A stretch of 64,000 nt of DNA from Sphingobacterium spiritivorum (lineage in GTDB: Bacteria; Bacteroidota; Bacteroidia; Sphingobacteriales; Sphingobacteriaceae). Positions 42,083 to 52,423 of the stretch are shown one piece after another. Positions within the stretch are counted from its first letter, which is position 1; every line of letters starts with the position of its first letter. The stretch spans positions 2,914,001 to 2,978,000 of the forward strand of contig NZ_CP068083.1 in assembly GCF_016725325.1 (NCBI RefSeq), given 5' to 3'. The notes under the pieces were generated by a model. The model was not told the DNA's origin. It made no database searches and worked only from the letters and a program-made list of their open reading frames with translations. Made by a program: the position numbers and the translations under genes.

Positions 42083-42093
42083 ATGTTATAACT

Positions 42094-42606
42094 ATGATTC
42101 TAATGACTTTAATGGTGTGTATGTCGATGATTACGAATACCCCTACCGTGTATGATTACAGTTTTAAAGATATGGAAGGCAAGACGATCAATCTTTCGGA
42201 TTATAAAGGAAAAAAGATTCTGATTGTCAATACAGCTTCCAAGTGTGGGTTTACCAAACAATATAAAGATCTTCAGGCACTCTCAGAGCAATATGGTGAT
42301 AAAGTAGTGGTTATAGGTTTTCCTGCAAATAACTTTGGTGGTCAGGAGCCCGGTTCCAATGAAGAAATTCAGGACTTTTGCGAAAAGAATTTTGGCGTGA
42401 CTTTTACACTTTCAGAAAAGGTAGATGTCAAAGGAGATCAGATCGATCCCTTGTTTAAATTTCTGACTAATCAGGAGAATCCGGATTTCAAAGGAGAGAT
42501 CAAATGGAATTTTGAAAAATTCCTTATCGATGAAAACGGAAAATTGGTTCATCGTTACCGTTCAGCAGTAAATCCCTTAGATAAGTCCATTACAGCACAA
42601 TTGTAA
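42094..42606 (+). CDS. Glutathione peroxidase family protein
   Basis: 170 residues. NTASKCGFTKQY carries the peroxidatic cysteine (Cys51), GFPANNFGGQEPGSNEEI holds the resolving-region glutamine motif, and KWNFEKFLID the Trp-Asn pair of the catalytic tetrad. Bacterial forms use thioredoxin to reduce peroxides. The first 15 residues are hydrophobic and could export it; a start at Met12 is also possible. Terminator follows at 42627. Confidence 0.92.
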   Translation: MILMTLMVCMSMITNTPTVYDYSFKDMEGKTINLSDYKGKKILIVNTASKCGFTKQYKDLQALSEQYGDKVVVIGFPANNFGGQEPGSNEEIQDFCEKNFGVTFTLSEKVDVKGDQIDPLFKFLTNQENPDFKGEIKWNFEKFLIDENGKLVHRYRSAVNPLDKSITAQL

Positions 42607-42626
42607 GGATATATAAGAAATAAGAG

Positions 42627-42654
42627 AACCGGAATTATTGTTCCGGTTTTTTTT
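42627..42654 (+). terminator. Terminator after the glutathione peroxidase gene
   Basis: AACCGGAA pairs with TTCCGGTT around TTATTG, then eight T. Confidence 0.88.
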
Positions 42655-42663
42655 GTCCTGTAC

Positions 42664-42700
42664 AAAAAAAAGAAGCGACTCCTGTGGGGCAGAAGTCGCT
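42664..42700 (-). terminator. Hairpin with T-run on the minus strand, probable tdk terminator
   Basis: On the minus strand AGCGACTTCTG pairs with CAGGAGTCGCT (11 pairs, one G-U, loop CCCCA) and is followed by TC and eight T. On the plus strand the same stem has a C-A mismatch, which favours the minus strand. A short ORF lies between it and tdk. Confidence 0.65.
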
Positions 42701-42725
42701 AACTAACCAATTATAAACCTAAATT

Positions 42726-42791
42726 ATGAAAAGTATTTTGTCGCTTATTACTAAGCTATCTTATTTGCTATATAAGGTATATTACAAATAG
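42726..42791 (+). CDS. Possible 21-residue leader-type micro-ORF
   Basis: ATG to TAG encodes MKSILSLITKLSYLLYKVYYK, a basic, hydrophobic peptide. It is preceded by an AT-rich stretch ACTAACCAATTATAAACC, similar to leaders before outer-membrane protein genes in this phylum. It lies in the gap between convergent genes, after a stem-loop. Coding status is uncertain: no homologue is known to me. Confidence 0.3.
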   Translation: MKSILSLITKLSYLLYKVYYK

Positions 42792-42849
42792 TTTGCCAAA
42801 ATCATTTTTCAATATTAATTCAATGTTAATGTTTTGTTAATTTTAACAC

Positions 42850-43428
42850 TTACCCCAGATTGTAATAGCAGGAACGACATCTGGGCTCATAACTCTCTTT
42901 TTCTCCTAATAAAACCTGTTTATCATTATCCGTCAAACGGTAAGAATAATTTGCAGGAGCACCACACCGGACACATACAGCATGAACTTTTGTCACGTGT
43001 TCTGCTATAGCCATGAGAGCAGGGATAGGGCCGAAGGGTTTTCCTTTAAAATCCATATCCAATCCTGCCACAATGACACGTAATCCTTTGTTTGCTAATT
43101 GTACACATACATTAGGCAGTTCATCATCAAAAAACTGAGCTTCATCTATTCCAACAACACGGGTGTCTGCACTGAGTAATAAGATCGCTGAAGAATTAGA
43201 AACAGGAGTAGAGGAGATGCTATTCTGGTCATGTGACACTACCCGCTGTTCATCATAACGGATGTCTACAGACGGTTTAAAAATCTCTACATTCAGTTTT
43301 GCAAACTGCGCTCTTTTAAGTCTTCTGATCAGTTCTTCTGTTTTACCGGAAAACATTGATCCGCATATCACCTCAATACTTCCGTAGGTCGCTCTCCGCG
43401 CTCCAAAATTATGTTCAGAAAATAACAT
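42850..43428 (-). CDS. tdk: Thymidine kinase
   Basis: 192 residues. P-loop [10 protein letters not shown] (23-32), Walker B-like [12 protein letters not shown] with the catalytic Glu, lasso region and zinc site with CVRCG and CRSC, the type II thymidine kinase layout. It phosphorylates thymidine and deoxyuridine from ATP to feed DNA synthesis. Monocistronic, terminating near 42664. Confidence 0.95.
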   Translation of the reverse strand: MLFSEHNFGARRATYGSIEVICGSMFSGKTEELIRRLKRAQFAKLNVEIFKPSVDIRYDEQRVVSHDQNSISSTPVSNSSAILLLSADTRVVGIDEAQFFDDELPNVCVQLANKGLRVIVAGLDMDFKGKPFGPIPALMAIAEHVTKVHAVCVRCGAPANYSYRLTDNDKQVLLGEKESYEPRCRSCYYNLG

Positions 43429-43649
43429 CTCTTAAAAAAATATGTGTCGAAATTATAAAATATAAGGGCTTGAAAAACGTTAGAATATTGACGTTTAACC
43501 GATATTACAGGACGCTAATATCGAAATAAAATGTTAGATTTGACATAGACAATTAGAGAGTCTTTCCGAAATTGGTAATTATCAATTACTTGAATTTCTA
43601 ATTGTTCATTCCTTCGTTTGTATAAAAACATAACAGAAAAAATATCAGG

Positions 43650-44738
43650 ATGGCAGCAACAAAACAAGACATCTTCGCTAAAATCGGCGATCTACTTTTA
43701 GAACTAAATGATCAATATGCTACATGCAGTGAGCATGAAAACTGTGACTTGATTGAAATTTCACTGTTAGAAGCTAAAGCCAGATTTCTGGCGGATCATA
43801 TTAATATTTTAAAAACATTAAACCTGCAGGAGACTGCGGTGAACAACCAGCAACCAGTGGAAGAGGATGCTGATACCTATAAAGTCAATCAGGAGGTAGA
43901 GAAAGTTCCTTTTGAAACCTATTTTACACCTTCCTCTCAGGTCGAAAATGAAGAGGTAGATGAACAGCCTGTACAGGAAGAGATTGTGGAGGATATACCG
44001 GAGGTAACCAATGTGGTGCAGGAGGAAACCCGTATACAGGAAGAAGCAATAGAAGAAGATACAATCGAAGGGGATACAATAGAAGAAGATACAAAAGCAG
44101 ATGAGACAGAACAATATCATCACTATAATACTGAAAAAGAAGAGGTCCCTGTAAAGCAGAGTGAGCCGGAAGAATTAGTAACCGATAAAACCGAAGAGCA
44201 GCCTGTACAGGAAAGCATTCGATTTGAAACGCCGGTTTCCTTTTCCGCGCCGGCAGCAGCTCCCGTTCAGCCGGAACCGGTTTCAACAACACCTGTGCAA
44301 CAGCCAGAGCCTGTTAACGAGCAGCCTGTTGCTGAGCCTGTCGTGAATACGGTTGTTATTGAAGAGAAAGCAATTGTAGTAGAAGAGTCCATAGAAGAAA
44401 AACCTTCCAGACCATTGACTCTGAACGAGCTGATTTCTCAACAGAAGAAAGCAGGATTAGGACAAGGTAATATTTTTCAAACTTCGCAAAATGGTACAGA
44501 AAGAATTAGTGACCTGAAATCTGCAGTCAGTCTCAATGATAAACTGTTATTTATCAAAGACTTGTTTAACGGATATAGCCTGGCTTACAGTGAAGCTATA
44601 GAACTATTAAACAGGTTTGATAATCTGGCAGAAGCGGATGCATTTTTGCAAACAAACTATGCCTTGAAAAATGGCTGGAGTGATAAACCGCAGACAGTAG
44701 AAAAATTGTACGCTATACTCCGTAAGAAATTTATCTAA
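43650..44738 (+). CDS. Acidic linker protein with conserved ends, unknown function
   Basis: 362 residues. N-terminal 55 residues are helical; about residues 60-250 are a Glu/Pro/Val-rich low-complexity linker with repeats such as QPVQE, EEPV and EEDTIE; the last 100 residues (TLNELISQQKKAGLGQG to the end) are ordered, with ISDLKSAVSLNDKLLFIKDLFNG. I know the C-terminal part only as a Bacteroidota conserved block without function. The -7-like box TAGATTTG is at 43535. Confidence 0.7.
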   Translation: MAATKQDIFAKIGDLLLELNDQYATCSEHENCDLIEISLLEAKARFLADHINILKTLNLQETAVNNQQPVEEDADTYKVNQEVEKVPFETYFTPSSQVENEEVDEQPVQEEIVEDIPEVTNVVQEETRIQEEAIEEDTIEGDTIEEDTKADETEQYHHYNTEKEEVPVKQSEPEELVTDKTEEQPVQESIRFETPVSFSAPAAAPVQPEPVSTTPVQQPEPVNEQPVAEPVVNTVVIEEKAIVVEESIEEKPSRPLTLNELISQQKKAGLGQGNIFQTSQNGTERISDLKSAVSLNDKLLFIKDLFNGYSLAYSEAIELLNRFDNLAEADAFLQTNYALKNGWSDKPQTVEKLYAILRKKFI

Positions 44739-44756
44739 ATAACATAACGGATCATA

Positions 44757-44802
44757 TAAAAACACAACAGGCATTCCATCCGGAATGCCTGTTGTGTTTT
44801 TA
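44757..44802. terminator. Perfect 21-bp bidirectional terminator
   Basis: Arms 44757-44777 and 44782-44802 are exact complements around loop ATCC. It includes the stop codon of the convergent gene at 44800. Confidence 0.92.
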
Positions 44803-45453
44803 TCCTAAATCAAAGTTGACCCAGTCAATGCCCTGATGACCAAAAATAAAATATTTGGGCTGGATGATCTCTGCCAGTATTTCCAGTTCCAGTAAATAGT
44901 CTTTGCCCGGTACATTTGCGAAATCATCTTTTTTGATAATGTAGATTTTATTATTCTTAATAGCAGGAATACTGTTCCATTCTTCCTGTTGAATAAACTG
45001 AGGTAATTGTCCGTACAGTAAAAATTCGTCCTGCTTAATCAGGAGCATATCAGCGTCTTTATATTGCTGAATATCTAATGGTACTCCACCTGCGATACGA
45101 ATGCTTTCTGATATCAGTGCAGACTGAAGAGGGGAGGCAGGGTCTATATTTTCAAGTAAGAGCACTTTTGGGCGAGTCTCTGTCGGTATAAATTTTAGCT
45201 TGTGAACCAATATATCTACCTCTTCTTCCAGTTCTTCTGCAAGATTACTGCTGGGCGTATGCATATGTGTGAACCGTTCAATAAACAATTTGAGGTCTTC
45301 AAAGGAAGCTATATTCTGGGCGGATTGTACGAGTGCAGGTTCCATGCTGATCTGTTGGAGATTTAATTTTTCTACCAGTTCATCAATCAGTGCGTTTTTA
45401 TATTCAAGCATGCTGCAAAGGTAATAAGGATCAGGATAACTACCTAATTCCAT
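44800..45453 (-). CDS. BtuF-like binding-fold protein lacking a signal peptide
   Basis: 217 residues. The sequence pattern with RPKVLLLENIDPASPLQSALISESIRIAGGVPLD, AIKNNKIYII and a DMLLIKQDE motif follows the class III periplasmic binding protein fold for cobalamin or iron-siderophores. There is no signal peptide or lipobox, so it should be cytoplasmic. No ABC permease or ATPase gene adjoins. A Met at 45411 could be the start and would shorten it by 14 residues. Ligand unknown. Confidence 0.65.
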   Translation of the reverse strand: MELGSYPDPYYLCSMLEYKNALIDELVEKLNLQQISMEPALVQSAQNIASFEDLKLFIERFTHMHTPSSNLAEELEEEVDILVHKLKFIPTETRPKVLLLENIDPASPLQSALISESIRIAGGVPLDIQQYKDADMLLIKQDEFLLYGQLPQFIQQEEWNSIPAIKNNKIYIIKKDDFANVPGKDYLLELEILAEIIQPKYFIFGHQGIDWVNFDLG

Positions 45454-45537
45454 TGGTTTGACAGAAGTAAATTTGTTATTTCAGCGCTGTATTTTGTAAA
45501 TTGCATCTTCAAAACAGCTAAATAAATATATAAAGAT

Positions 45538-45852
45538 ATGTTTGATAAACTTTTCGAAGCCCAACAAAAGGCACAAGAGATTAAAAAGAGACTGGATAAT
45601 ATTTCTGTTTTCGGCGAAGCAGAAGGGGGCGTGATCAAAGTGGTGGCCACAGCAAATAAGGAAATCAGAGAGATCACTATTGATCCTGTTTTTCTGGATA
45701 ATGCAGACAAGGAAGAGTTGGAGGAACTTTTGATCGTCGCACTGAATAAAGCCCTTGTACAGGCCGAAAATGTCAGTCAATCCGAAATGCAGGCTTCTGC
45801 TCAGGATATGTTGGGTGGTTTTGGCGGATTGGGTAATTTGTTCAATAAATAA
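45538..45852 (+). CDS. YbaB/EbfC-family nucleoid-associated protein
   Basis: 104 residues. MFDKLFEAQQKAQEIKKRL and the region VIKVVATANKEIREITIDPVFL give the family pattern of N-terminal coil and beta strands, with a Gly-rich end MLGGFGGLGNLFNK. It binds DNA as a dimer and affects nucleoid structure. It precedes the MBL hydrolase gene by 13 bases, likely co-transcribed. Confidence 0.93.
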   Translation: MFDKLFEAQQKAQEIKKRLDNISVFGEAEGGVIKVVATANKEIREITIDPVFLDNADKEELEELLIVALNKALVQAENVSQSEMQASAQDMLGGFGGLGNLFNK

Positions 45853-45865
45853 AACAACAGGCTAT

Positions 45866-46549
45866 ATGAAAGTTACTTATTACGGACAATCCTGTGTGTT
45901 ATTTGATTTTGACGGGCATCAGGTATTATTAGATCCTTTTATTACATATAATCCGATTGCGGAACATGTGGATGTAAATGCGCTTCATCCTGAATATATA
46001 TTTGTCAGTCACGCACATCAGGATCATGTGGCTGACCTGCTGACGGTGCAAAAGAATAGCAATGCTACAGTTGCTACAGTTGTGGAAACAGCTGCGTGGG
46101 TAAGAAAACAGGGTGTTTCGGACGATAAAGTTGTGGAGTTCAATCTCGGAGGTACCATTGAGACTACTTTTGGAAAAGCCAAGATGGTGATTGCTATTCA
46201 TACCAACAGTACACCGGACGGAGCATATGGCGGCTGGCCTGTCGGTTATGTGTTTTTTGCAGGAGGCAAAAAAATCTATTTTGCCGGAGATACAGCGTTA
46301 ACATATGATATGAAACTATTGGAAGATCTGCAGCTGGACTGGGCATTTTTACCGATAGGAGGTCATTATACTATGGATGTAGAGGATGCTGTAAAGGCAG
46401 CTCAGTTTATCAACTGTAAACATATTGTCGGTATTCATTATAACACGTTTCCACCGATTACAATTGATGTAGAGGAAGCGAAGCGGAAGTTTAGTGAAGC
46501 CGGACTGCAATTGTCATTGCCGGGAATCGGAGAGTCATTAACACTTTAG
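45866..46549 (+). CDS. Metal-dependent hydrolase (UPF0173, metallo-beta-lactamase fold)
   Basis: 227 residues from ATG 45866; upstream in-frame starts overlap ybaB and read that gene in another frame. VSHAHQDHVADL is the metallo-beta-lactamase zinc motif HxHxDH, and the later FAGDTALTYDMKLL and GIHYNTFPPI complete the metal site. The UPF0173 family role is unknown. It ends at the terminator at 46577. Confidence 0.92.
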   Translation: MKVTYYGQSCVLFDFDGHQVLLDPFITYNPIAEHVDVNALHPEYIFVSHAHQDHVADLLTVQKNSNATVATVVETAAWVRKQGVSDDKVVEFNLGGTIETTFGKAKMVIAIHTNSTPDGAYGGWPVGYVFFAGGKKIYFAGDTALTYDMKLLEDLQLDWAFLPIGGHYTMDVEDAVKAAQFINCKHIVGIHYNTFPPITIDVEEAKRKFSEAGLQLSLPGIGESLTL

Positions 46550-46576
46550 TACAGCATGTACAAAAGCGTACAACAT

Positions 46577-46612
46577 AAAAAAAACCGGAAAATTGATTTT
46601 CCGGTTTTTTTA
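46577..46612. terminator. Bidirectional terminator
   Basis: AAAAAAACCGGAAAA pairs with TTTTCCGGTTTTTTT around a short loop, between the hydrolase and the convergent kinase gene. Confidence 0.9.
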
Positions 46613-46628
46613 TGTTTAATTCTAATGT

Positions 46629-47486
46629 TTATTTCTTAGCTGCACGGTTCATGTGGAACTGTACCAGATCATCGATTGGCGAACGAAGGATTTTTCCTAC
46701 TTTCATTCCGTAGTGACCAGCTTTTTCTTCCAGTACATTGCGGAAGTTGTAGCCTACAGAACCAATACAATTGAATGTATAGCTTTGGTAGTCAGGGTAT
46801 TTGCTTACCAGATTGCTGAAGAAAGCCTCGAAAGAATCTTCTACAATTTTGCGGGTATATTGAATATTGACATTGTTGTCATATACGAATTTGCTGAAAC
46901 TTGCACAGAAACGGTTCGCTAACGGCTTAGTATATACGCTGTCCATAATTTCATCAGGTAACAGCTTGTAGGTTTCATAAAATACTTTCTTTACATCTGC
47001 AGGCATAAGATCACGGATATAATCTATCAGTAGTTTTTTACCGATATAGCTTCCGCTTCCCTCATCTCCTAATATATAGGCACCGGAATCAATGTTTTTT
47101 GTAATCTCTTCACCATCATATATACAGCTGTTGGTACCTGTACCTAAAATAGCTGCAAAACCGGATTCTGTACCTAACAGTGCTCTTGCTGCTGCAAGCA
47201 GATCGTGTCCAACTTCAACTTTAGAATTAGGGAAAACCTGTTTTATCGCATTGACTACGATTTGTGCTTTCTCCTGGTTGTGAACTCCTGCTCCGTAATA
47301 GTTTACTTCAGAGATTTTGTCAAATGGTAAGTCAAGAGGAAGTCCTTTTTTTAATGAATTAACGATGTATTCACTATCCACAAAGTATGGATTGTATCCT
47401 TCAGTATTAAAGTAAATTTTCTTGTTGGAATCATCTAACAAACACCAGTTTGTCTTGGTAGATCCTCCGTCAGCAATTATAATCAT
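46629..47486 (-). CDS. N-acetylglucosamine kinase-like protein (paralogue 2)
   Basis: 285 residues. The same ATPase motifs as the 41216 gene: ADGGSTKTNWCLLD, LGTGTNSCIYDG and ILGDEGSGSYIGKKLL, plus a conserved FNCIGSVGYNF. It is downstream of the FucP-type transporter on the same strand, although a hairpin (47646) lies between them. The pair would import and phosphorylate an amino sugar. GlcNAc as substrate is inferred from the family and the transporter. Confidence 0.87.
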   Translation of the reverse strand: MIIIADGGSTKTNWCLLDDSNKKIYFNTEGYNPYFVDSEYIVNSLKKGLPLDLPFDKISEVNYYGAGVHNQEKAQIVVNAIKQVFPNSKVEVGHDLLAAARALLGTESGFAAILGTGTNSCIYDGEEITKNIDSGAYILGDEGSGSYIGKKLLIDYIRDLMPADVKKVFYETYKLLPDEIMDSVYTKPLANRFCASFSKFVYDNNVNIQYTRKIVEDSFEAFFSNLVSKYPDYQSYTFNCIGSVGYNFRNVLEEKAGHYGMKVGKILRSPIDDLVQFHMNRAAKK

Positions 47487-47645
47487 TATGTATGAAGTTA
47501 ATTTGTGTTTATATTGTTTGTTTGTTGTTTCTCTTAATAAAATGATATGTTTATCTCTCCGAAAATACGTTTTTTATGCATAAAACAATAATATTTAGAT
47601 TGTTTATTTTGAATAATAATGAGTTGATCATTACTTTTTAATAAA

Positions 47646-47677
47646 AAACGCCGTTTACAATGCTGTAAACGGCGTTT
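47646..47677 (-). terminator. Hairpin with T-run after the sugar transporter
   Basis: AAACGCCGTTTACA pairs with TGTAAACGGCGTTT around ATGC, with a T-run on the minus strand. It ends or attenuates the transporter transcript before the kinase gene. Confidence 0.85.
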
Positions 47678-47743
47678 GTGAATTTCGTCACAATTTTATT
47701 CAATAGTGTACTAAATACAATTAGTCTGTCGGTTTTTACTGAA

Positions 47744-49471
47744 TTAGTGACCTCCTTCAGCTTCTATTTCATCAATATTGATTCCTTGTTTCTTTAAGAA
47801 TCCTCTCACCATAATGGCAAATATGACAATATATACAAAACCGAATAGTGGTAAAATATAAGAATTATGGATGCCGATAATGTCAGCTAATTTTCCCTGA
47901 ATAGGAGGGATTACACCACCGCCCAGGATCATCATTACCAGGAATGCAGAACCCTGAGCCGTATACTTGCCTAATCCAACGATCGATAAACTGAAAATAG
48001 ACGACCACATAATAGAACATGCAAGTCCGCCTGCAAGGAAAGCATAAATAGCTACAACTCCTGATGTCAACAGGCCTGTCAGCATCGCACCGATTCCGAA
48101 TAATCCAAAGATAATCAATGTACGAACAGGCTTTTCTTTACTCAGGAAGAATGCTATGATCTGAATCGCAATACATACTGCGTAGAAGTAAAGATGTGAC
48201 ATCTCAAATCCTGCTAATGTGTTGACACCTATAATAACGGAGAAAGCTATAAACGGAACTATAATCAATAATAATTGTTTCGTCGATTTTGCCAGTTTAA
48301 ATGCACTGATCGCTCCGGCCCATCGTCCGATCATCATACTCCCCCAGTACATAGATACATAAGGTGTGATCTGTGAGGATTGAAGACTTCCGAATTCTTT
48401 CAGTGTCAATAACTCTCCCAGATTACTTCCAATTGCAACTTCTACACCTACATATAAGAATAAAGCCAGCATTCCTAATACCAATTGAGGATATTTCATT
48501 GCTCCCCATCCCTCTGCATTTTTCTTAGCACTCAGATTAGAGTATAACAAACCGCCTACAACAACTATAAATGCACCTGCCAGCCACATCATTCTTGTTT
48601 TTTCCAGAGGATGTGATATTTCAGCAATTTGTGCCTTTAGCTGATCAATAGCAGAGGAATCTGTCAATGTTTTGAGTTGTTCACGCAATGCTTCAAGCTG
48701 GATTGCTTCATCGCTTTTGTAGCTTAAGAATACAGGTGCAAACATAGCAAACAACAAGATGGTCATAATGATCAGTGTTGTCAATGCCTTGCTTGCTTTT
48801 TCCATTGGCTCATCACTGATACCCGCAGGTACTTTTTTAGAGAAATGGAATAACGCTGCTGCCAAAACAAATAATAAGCCAACTCCTATATACAGAATGA
48901 TGACTTTATCTAAAGGCAGATTTGCAATCTCACTGTCAGAGATTGTTTCGAATGTTCCGAAAAGTGCGAATCCAATAACCAAAGGACCGATTGTCGTCCC
49001 GAATGAATTGATTCCTCCCCCAAGGTTTACGCGTGAAGAACCTGTTTTAGGGTCGCCTAAAAGTACAGCAAACGGGTTGGCTGCGGTCTGTTGCAAGGAA
49101 AAACCCAAAGCAACCGTAAATAACCCAAGTAACATTCCCACATACAAGTTTACTTCTACAGCAACGATCATAGCCCCTGCACCAAGTGCAGAAAAAAGTA
49201 ATCCATAGACAATACTTTTCTTGTATCCCCAATGTCCAACGAGATCTTTACCTTTTACTGTGCTGAAAATGAATAACAGCAAAGCGCCAATGTAATAAGC
49301 CGTGTAAAATGCAAAGTCAATTAGCTGAGATTGAAATTGATCTAAATGGAAATAGTTTTTACAAAAAGGAATGAAAACACTGTTTCCAGCAGCAATGAAA
49401 CCCCAGAAAAAGAATACCACTACCAACGTATACAGGGCAGGGTAATTAGTTTTAATTTCGTTTTCTTTCAT
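47744..49471 (-). CDS. FucP-type sugar:proton MFS transporter
   Basis: 575 residues, larger than the usual 430. About twelve membrane helices; [17 protein letters not shown] at about 16-32 and the [20 protein letters not shown] region (about 128-147) are the FucP/GlcP/NagP signatures. Two extra hydrophilic segments, around residues 240-290, include a coiled stretch [20 protein letters not shown]. It imports a hexose or N-acetylhexosamine with protons. The kinase downstream supports an amino sugar. The operator at 49561 lies 90 bases upstream. Confidence 0.9.
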   Translation of the reverse strand: MKENEIKTNYPALYTLVVVFFFWGFIAAGNSVFIPFCKNYFHLDQFQSQLIDFAFYTAYYIGALLLFIFSTVKGKDLVGHWGYKKSIVYGLLFSALGAGAMIVAVEVNLYVGMLLGLFTVALGFSLQQTAANPFAVLLGDPKTGSSRVNLGGGINSFGTTIGPLVIGFALFGTFETISDSEIANLPLDKVIILYIGVGLLFVLAAALFHFSKKVPAGISDEPMEKASKALTTLIIMTILLFAMFAPVFLSYKSDEAIQLEALREQLKTLTDSSAIDQLKAQIAEISHPLEKTRMMWLAGAFIVVVGGLLYSNLSAKKNAEGWGAMKYPQLVLGMLALFLYVGVEVAIGSNLGELLTLKEFGSLQSSQITPYVSMYWGSMMIGRWAGAISAFKLAKSTKQLLLIIVPFIAFSVIIGVNTLAGFEMSHLYFYAVCIAIQIIAFFLSKEKPVRTLIIFGLFGIGAMLTGLLTSGVVAIYAFLAGGLACSIMWSSIFSLSIVGLGKYTAQGSAFLVMMILGGGVIPPIQGKLADIIGIHNSYILPLFGFVYIVIFAIMVRGFLKKQGINIDEIEAEGGH

Positions 49472-49812
49472 GAAAGGTGATTTTAAATAAGACAGCTAAC
49501 ATACAAAGAATTCAAAACAAATCTCCATAATTTAACCAAAAAAGTTACGTTAAAGTATTTAGTAAAACGATTTACTTAACAGAAGATTCTTGTAATTTGG
49601 TTTTTTTTTCAATTTTTCTTTGAAATTAGAATACTTATGTTTTTCTTTGTGGCTGTTCTCAAAAATTATTCGTTTCTGGCCTGAAAGAATTCACTTAGTT
49701 CTGGAAGCCAAGCATTTTAACAGATACGGCATAAGTTGAAATTGTTAAAACTAAATGAATAGTTTTCATGTTAAGTAAAAAATCCTATATCTTATAATAC
49801 ATATAAAAATTA
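49472..49812. other. Divergent promoter region between the sugar transporter and rho
   Basis: No ORF. Contains the palindrome at 49561-49576 and AT-rich leaders of both genes. Nothing else is recognisable. Confidence 0.5.
49561..49576. promoter_or_regulatory. LacI-type operator upstream of the sugar transporter
   Basis: AGTAAAACGATTTACT is a near-perfect palindrome centred on CG (one mismatched pair). Flanks TTT and TAA extend it to about 22 bases. The CG centre with A/T arms is typical of LacI-family operators. The regulator gene is not in this window. Confidence 0.6.
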
Positions 49813-51300
<1,488 letters not shown>

Positions 51301-51323
51301 AACCATTTAAAATGTATAATTTT

Positions 51324-51366
51324 AAGCCATCTTTGAAGATTGTGATCTTTCAGAGATGGCTTTTTT
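51324..51366 (+). terminator. Terminator after rho
   Basis: AAGCCATCT...GAAGAT pairs with ATCTTTC...AGATGGCTT with a small bulge, then six T. It covers the upstream in-frame ATG that could otherwise start pssA, so pssA starts at 51380. Confidence 0.85.
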
Positions 51367-51379
51367 AGTTATATACTAC

Positions 51380-52069
51380 ATGAAAAAATACATTCCGAAT
51401 ACGTTGACCTGCCTGAATCTTTTTAGTGGATGTGTGGGGGTACTTTTTGCTCTTAAGGGAGAATTTCAATATACCTTTTACTGTGTTTTATTTTCTGGAG
51501 TATGTGATTTCTTTGATGGTATGGCTGCAAGAGCTTTACATGTCAAGTCAACTATCGGTAAGGAGTTAGATTCTCTGGCAGACATGATTAGTTTTGGCTT
51601 TTTACCCGGAGCCGTGATCTACTTTTTATTAAAGGAAATCAATACAGAAATGTCTTTGCTACCTTATCTGGCATTTGTGATGACAGTATTCTCAGGTCTA
51701 AGATTGGCAAAATTTAATGTGGATGAACGTCAGTCTACAGATTTTATTGGCCTGAATACACCAATGAATACCTTTTATATTATTTCTTTGCCGTTTATTG
51801 CGCAGATCTATCCAGAGATCATTATGAATAATGTATTCCTTTTAATTACAGTGGCGCTATCCAGTGCGCTGTTAGTTTCCGAACTTCGACTTTTTTCGAT
51901 GAAATTATCTTCTCTAAGTTGGAAAGCTAACCAGTTTAAATATCTGTTTCTGATTCTGAGTGTCGTGTTGCTGGCCATATTGAAGTTTCTGGCTATTCCG
52001 TTTATTCTTCTATTCTATATTATATTCTCTATTATTCACTTCCGTACGCCGCAACAGGACAAAGGCTAA
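51380..52069 (+). CDS. pssA: CDP-diacylglycerol-serine O-phosphatidyltransferase
   Basis: 229 residues from ATG 51380 (MKKYIPNTLTC). The CDP-alcohol phosphatidyltransferase motif DG-x2-AR-x8-G-x3-D-x3-D is present, from DGMAAR to ELDSLAD. About seven membrane helices. It makes phosphatidylserine, precursor of phosphatidylethanolamine, at the inner membrane. It overlaps the end of the Hpt gene by four bases on the opposite strand. Confidence 0.93.
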   Translation: MKKYIPNTLTCLNLFSGCVGVLFALKGEFQYTFYCVLFSGVCDFFDGMAARALHVKSTIGKELDSLADMISFGFLPGAVIYFLLKEINTEMSLLPYLAFVMTVFSGLRLAKFNVDERQSTDFIGLNTPMNTFYIISLPFIAQIYPEIIMNNVFLLITVALSSALLVSELRLFSMKLSSLSWKANQFKYLFLILSVVLLAILKFLAIPFILLFYIIFSIIHFRTPQQDKG

Positions 52070-52416
52070 CTTAAGGAGTTCAGATAGTGTTGCAATTCAC
52101 CGTACAAATCCTGTAGTTGCTTTTCCAGCAATGTAAATTCATCTTTTATCAGATCGATATCGGCATTTTGTTTTGCTAAGGATTCTATCTTAACAATTCT
52201 GTCTTTTAAGGCAAATGCACCTATGTATTCCATTGTTGGCTTGATATGATGAGCCTTGCTTGCTATTTCATTCAGATTATTATTCTTTATCGCAGTCCTT
52301 AATGCTTCTTCATCCAGAGGAGTCTGAGCCACATACAGTGTTATAAACTCACGTATAATATCACTGTTGTCCATCATCGTAGACGAGATTAGGCTTGGAT
52401 CAATTAGGTTATACAT
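52066..52416 (-). CDS. Stand-alone Hpt domain protein
   Basis: 116 residues. A single histidine phosphotransfer domain: KAHHIKPTMEYIGA with phospho-accepting His56 (numbering from Met1) in a four-helix bundle. Hpt proteins relay phosphate between a hybrid kinase and a response regulator. No partner is adjacent, so it probably acts with a hybrid kinase elsewhere. It lies 7 bases downstream of folK and may share its transcript. Confidence 0.88.
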   Translation of the reverse strand: MYNLIDPSLISSTMMDNSDIIREFITLYVAQTPLDEEALRTAIKNNNLNEIASKAHHIKPTMEYIGAFALKDRIVKIESLAKQNADIDLIKDEFTLLEKQLQDLYGELQHYLNSLS

Positions 52417-52423
52417 AATCTAT

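Noticed and set aside
43818..44292. Two minus-strand frames inside the acidic protein gene
   Set aside because: They are antisense to the Glu-rich linker, and codon bias makes such shadows common.
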